Positions 7,451 to 8,877 of a stretch of DNA of 8,877 nt are shown here, one piece after another. The stretch covers positions 1 through 8,877 of the forward strand of contig CALAUY010000165.1 in the NCBI GenBank assembly GCA_937892015.1. Reading direction: 5' to 3'. The notes beneath the pieces are model-generated. The model had not been told where the DNA came from. It saw only the letters and a list, made by a program, of their open reading frames with translations, and ran no database searches. Source of the DNA: an uncultured Bacteroidales bacterium (GTDB lineage Bacteria > Bacteroidota > Bacteroidia > Bacteroidales > Paludibacteraceae). Both the position numbers and the translations under genes were made by a program. Numbering within the stretch: position 1 is the stretch's first letter; the number at the start of each line of letters is the position of its first letter.

Positions 7451-7468
7451 AAAAAAACATGTTTTTTT
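7451..7468. promoter_or_regulatory. 18-bp perfect AT palindrome in the divergent region
   Basis: A perfect palindrome, seven A, CATG, seven T, lying between the two predicted divergent promoters. It could be an operator for a dimeric regulator, a bent or flexible A-tract element, or simply a product of strong AT bias; only the ACATGT centre is informative. Its place upstream of both -33 regions is compatible with a shared control site but does not prove one. Confidence 0.3.
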
Positions 7469-7499
7469 TATGATATATCAGTTTTTTTTTGTAAATTTG
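7466..7499 (+). promoter_or_regulatory. Predicted promoter for the pilin-like protein and rsmD genes
   Basis: TAAATTTG at 7492-7499 fully matches the Bacteroidota -7 consensus TAnnTTTG. The -33 region is only a T-run (7462-7469) without the G, so this side is weaker than the divergent one. The start of transcription would be near 7506, leaving a leader of about 70 nt before the ATG at 7575. No other plausible promoter is seen before rsmD, so this one probably drives both genes. Confidence 0.55.
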
Positions 7500-7504
7500 C
7501 ACTC

Positions 7505-7530
7505 GATTTGGCAAATAGTGTATCCAAATC
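7505..7530 (+). promoter_or_regulatory. Possible 5'-end stem-loop in the leader of the pilin-like gene
   Basis: GATTTGG (7505-7511) and CCAAATC (7524-7530) are perfect 7-bp inverted arms around a 12-nt loop. The predicted transcription start falls within the first two bases, so the hairpin would sit at the mRNA 5' end, where such structures often slow decay. An alternative pairing ATTTGC/GCAAAT (7495-7500 with 7511-7516) overlaps it but would be mostly upstream of the start. The stem is short and A/U-rich, so stability is modest. Confidence 0.35.
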
Positions 7531-7574
7531 AACCACGAAAAAGAAATAATTAACAAAAAAAATACCAATCGAAA

Positions 7575-8270
7575 ATGAAAACAACTATTCGTGTTCTGTT
7601 GACACTCGCAATCGTCTTTTTAGGCTATATTTGCGTGATGAGTGTCGTTACTCCTATCAATTTTGAGAACAAACGCAATGCTCGCGAGGTCGTTGTGGCT
7701 GAAAAACTTGCCGACATCCGTATCGCCGAGAACGAGTTTCGTCTCCAAAACGGTCGTTACACCGCCAACATGGACTCACTCGTACTGTGGCTGCAAACAG
7801 GCAGCAAGAAAGAAGTAGTAAAAGAGGGTGCACTGACCGAAAAACAGCTCGAGGCCGGTATGACTGAAGCTAAAGCTGTTAAGATCATCCAGAAAGCCCA
7901 GAAAACCGGCAACTACAAAGAGGTTAAAGAGCAAGGTCTGGAAGGGTTCGTTCGCGACACCATCTCCTCACCGGTACTGGAAGCACTCTACCACGGCAAG
8001 TACGACAACGAGAGTGTTAAACAGCTCATCTACATCCCTTTCACCGACAACGTGAAGTTCGAGGCTGAGACCAACGACAACTACACAACCAGTCAGGGCA
8101 TCCGCATCCCGCTCGTGGAAGTGCGTGCTCATTACAACACCTACCTCGCTGACCTTGACGACCAAGAGCGCGTCAACCTCATCGACCGCGAGGAGCAACT
8201 ATCGCACTACCCGGGTCTGAAGATGGGTGACATCAACGAGCCGAACAACAACGCCGGCAACTGGGAGTAA
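7575..8270 (+). CDS. Membrane-anchored pilin-like protein of unknown function
   Basis: 231 residues. A short N-terminus (MKTTIR) precedes one hydrophobic segment (about 6-25), and the rest is hydrophilic, charged and probably periplasmic. After the membrane helix, KRNAREVVVAEKLADIRIAE looks like a continuing amphipathic helix, then FRLQNGRYTANMDSLVLWL resembles the 'alpha-helix, NGRYP' transition of type II secretion pseudopilins. There is no prepilin peptidase site (no Gly before F/MxxxE) and no lipobox, so it is not a classical pilin or lipoprotein. The middle (TEKQLEAGMTEAKAVKIIQKA) is helical; the C-terminus ends NEPNNNAGNWE, which I recall as conserved in a Bacteroidales family without assigned function. 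The ATG follows an A-rich tract and a predicted promoter. It is divergent from the RSH gene and 27 nt ahead of rsmD, so probably co-transcribed with it. Function unknown. Confidence 0.88.
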   Translation: MKTTIRVLLTLAIVFLGYICVMSVVTPINFENKRNAREVVVAEKLADIRIAENEFRLQNGRYTANMDSLVLWLQTGSKKEVVKEGALTEKQLEAGMTEAKAVKIIQKAQKTGNYKEVKEQGLEGFVRDTISSPVLEALYHGKYDNESVKQLIYIPFTDNVKFEAETNDNYTTSQGIRIPLVEVRAHYNTYLADLDDQERVNLIDREEQLSHYPGLKMGDINEPNNNAGNWE

Positions 8271-8297
8271 TCAATCCATCGTCTGCCACTTTCCTCG

Positions 8298-8828
8298 ATG
8301 CGCATCATCAGCGGACAATGGAAAGGACGAAGATTGAATCCGCCGAAGAATATCACGGCACGGCCGACAACCGATTTCGCCAAAGAGAGTCTGTTCAATC
8401 TTCTCCTAAACAGAATACAAATCGAGGGCAGTAATGTCCTCGACTTGTTTGCGGGCACAGGTAGTATCAGCCTTGAATGTGCCAGTCGTGGTGCACGCAG
8501 CGTGACGGCGGTGGAGTTGGCACATACACAACAGAACTTCATCATCAGCACTTCTAAGCAATTGGGAGCAACCAACCTCACAGTGCTAAGAGGCGATGCG
8601 TTCAGGTTCATCGCCACCTGCCACGAGACGTTCGACTTCATTTTTGCCGACCCGCCTTACGCTCTCAATAAACTGCCAGCAATACCCGACCTCATCTTCG
8701 AGGCACAACTGCTCGCTGACGGCGGATTGTTCGTGCTGGAACACTCGGCCAACAACCGCTTCGACACACATCCGCATTTCTGGGAAGAGCGCAAATACGG
8801 CAACGTACATTTCAGTTTCTTCCACTGA
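8298..8828 (+). CDS. rsmD: 16S rRNA (guanine(966)-N(2))-methyltransferase RsmD
   Basis: Methylates N2 of G966 (E. coli numbering) in 16S rRNA of the small ribosomal subunit, using S-adenosylmethionine. The 176-residue protein has the standard RsmD layout: start MRIISGQWKGRRL, the ARPTTDFAKESLFNLL block (21-36), SAM-binding motif I LDLFAGTGSISLE (48-60), the acidic residue ending motif II (VTAVE, E73), and the N2-amine methyltransferase signature FADPPY (116-121). Length is near the bacterial norm of about 180-200. The ATG follows the pilin-like gene by 27 nt with no Shine-Dalgarno and no separate promoter visible, so co-transcription is likely. In relatives I recall a PilM-like DUF3822 gene near this locus; none fits in the gap here. 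Confidence 0.96.
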   Translation: MRIISGQWKGRRLNPPKNITARPTTDFAKESLFNLLLNRIQIEGSNVLDLFAGTGSISLECASRGARSVTAVELAHTQQNFIISTSKQLGATNLTVLRGDAFRFIATCHETFDFIFADPPYALNKLPAIPDLIFEAQLLADGGLFVLEHSANNRFDTHPHFWEERKYGNVHFSFFH

Positions 8829-8859
8829 CACCCTATCTCCACAATCCACACATTTGCTT

Positions 8860-8877
8860 CAAACAACATCAAACAAC
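8860..8877. repeat. Short tandem repeat at the window's right edge
   Basis: caaacaacat (8860-8869) is followed at once by caaacaac (8870-8877), where the window ends, so the second copy may be complete beyond the edge. It lies in the 49-nt stretch after rsmD, in which I see no gene and no terminator hairpin. With under two complete copies it may be chance. Confidence 0.4.

Larger units (their letters stand above)
7368..7574. promoter_or_regulatory. AT-rich divergent intergenic control region
   Basis: A 207-nt gene-free stretch between the start codons of the RSH gene (leftward) and the pilin-like gene (rightward). It is strikingly rich in A and T homopolymer runs compared with the genes on either side. 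It holds a predicted promoter for each direction, an 18-bp palindrome and a 7-bp inverted repeat, listed separately. Upstream of the 7575 ATG the sequence is A-rich (taattaacaaaaaaa) with no Shine-Dalgarno, as is usual in Bacteroidota. No tRNA, riboswitch or protein-coding gene is convincing here. Confidence 0.8.

Noticed and set aside
7575..7660. Classical type IV prepilin or lipoprotein signal on the 7575 gene
   Set aside because: There is no Gly-(Phe/Met)xxxGlu prepilin site and no lipobox Cys at the end of the hydrophobic stretch; Cys20 lies in mid-helix without an L-x-G/A-C context.
8829..8877. Gene start or terminator after rsmD
   Set aside because: The 49 nt show no hairpin with T-run and no start codon with supporting context; frames on the minus strand only continue opposite rsmD.
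1..8877. CRISPR array, insertion sequence, phage gene, toxin-antitoxin pair or tRNA
   Set aside because: No spaced palindromic repeats, transposase motifs, terminal inverted repeats or cloverleaf sequences were seen; the tandem repeats have no unique spacers.

Overview
The window looks like chromosomal core sequence from a member of the Bacteroidota, most likely the order Bacteroidales. The support is threefold. Two putative promoters match the Bacteroidota -7 consensus TAnnTTTG, and translation starts are A-rich without Shine-Dalgarno sequences. The lipoprotein (DUF4837-like) and the membrane-anchored protein at 7575-8270 resemble families I know only from this phylum. The synthetase motif of the RSH protein and the 'ISCGDINGIGYEVI' start of PdxA also read like Bacteroidales versions. 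Base composition is balanced in the genes and very AT-rich in the one real intergenic region.

Layout. Positions 1-5222 hold a tight plus-strand cluster: the 3' nine-tenths of alaS (alanyl-tRNA synthetase), a nitroreductase-family flavoprotein, pdxA (vitamin B6 synthesis; its start overlaps the preceding gene by 14 nt), and a DUF4837-like lipoprotein. It converges on a minus-strand RelA/SpoT-homolog gene (5226-7367), with only 3 nt between the two stop codons. A 207-nt AT-rich divergent control region (7368-7574) follows. Then come a plus-strand gene for a membrane-anchored, pilin-like protein of unknown function (7575-8270) and rsmD (16S rRNA m2G966 methyltransferase, 8298-8828). The last 49 nt hold no recognisable gene.

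Function. Most of these are housekeeping genes: tRNA charging, B6 synthesis, (p)ppGpp signalling and ribosome modification. The RSH protein keeps its synthetase, TGS, zinc-finger and ACT regions but has lost hydrolase signature residues, so it should be a synthetase-type, RelA-like enzyme. A separate (p)ppGpp hydrolase would be needed elsewhere in the genome.

I see no CRISPR array, transposon, prophage, toxin-antitoxin pair or obvious new multi-gene system. The unusual points are smaller. A perfect 20-bp tandem duplication sits exactly on the convergent stop codons of the lipoprotein and RSH genes, and removing one copy would leave both proteins unchanged but overlapping by 17 nt. PdxA has a C-terminal tail of about 75 residues with a 33-bp in-frame minisatellite. 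The pilin-like protein sits directly before rsmD.
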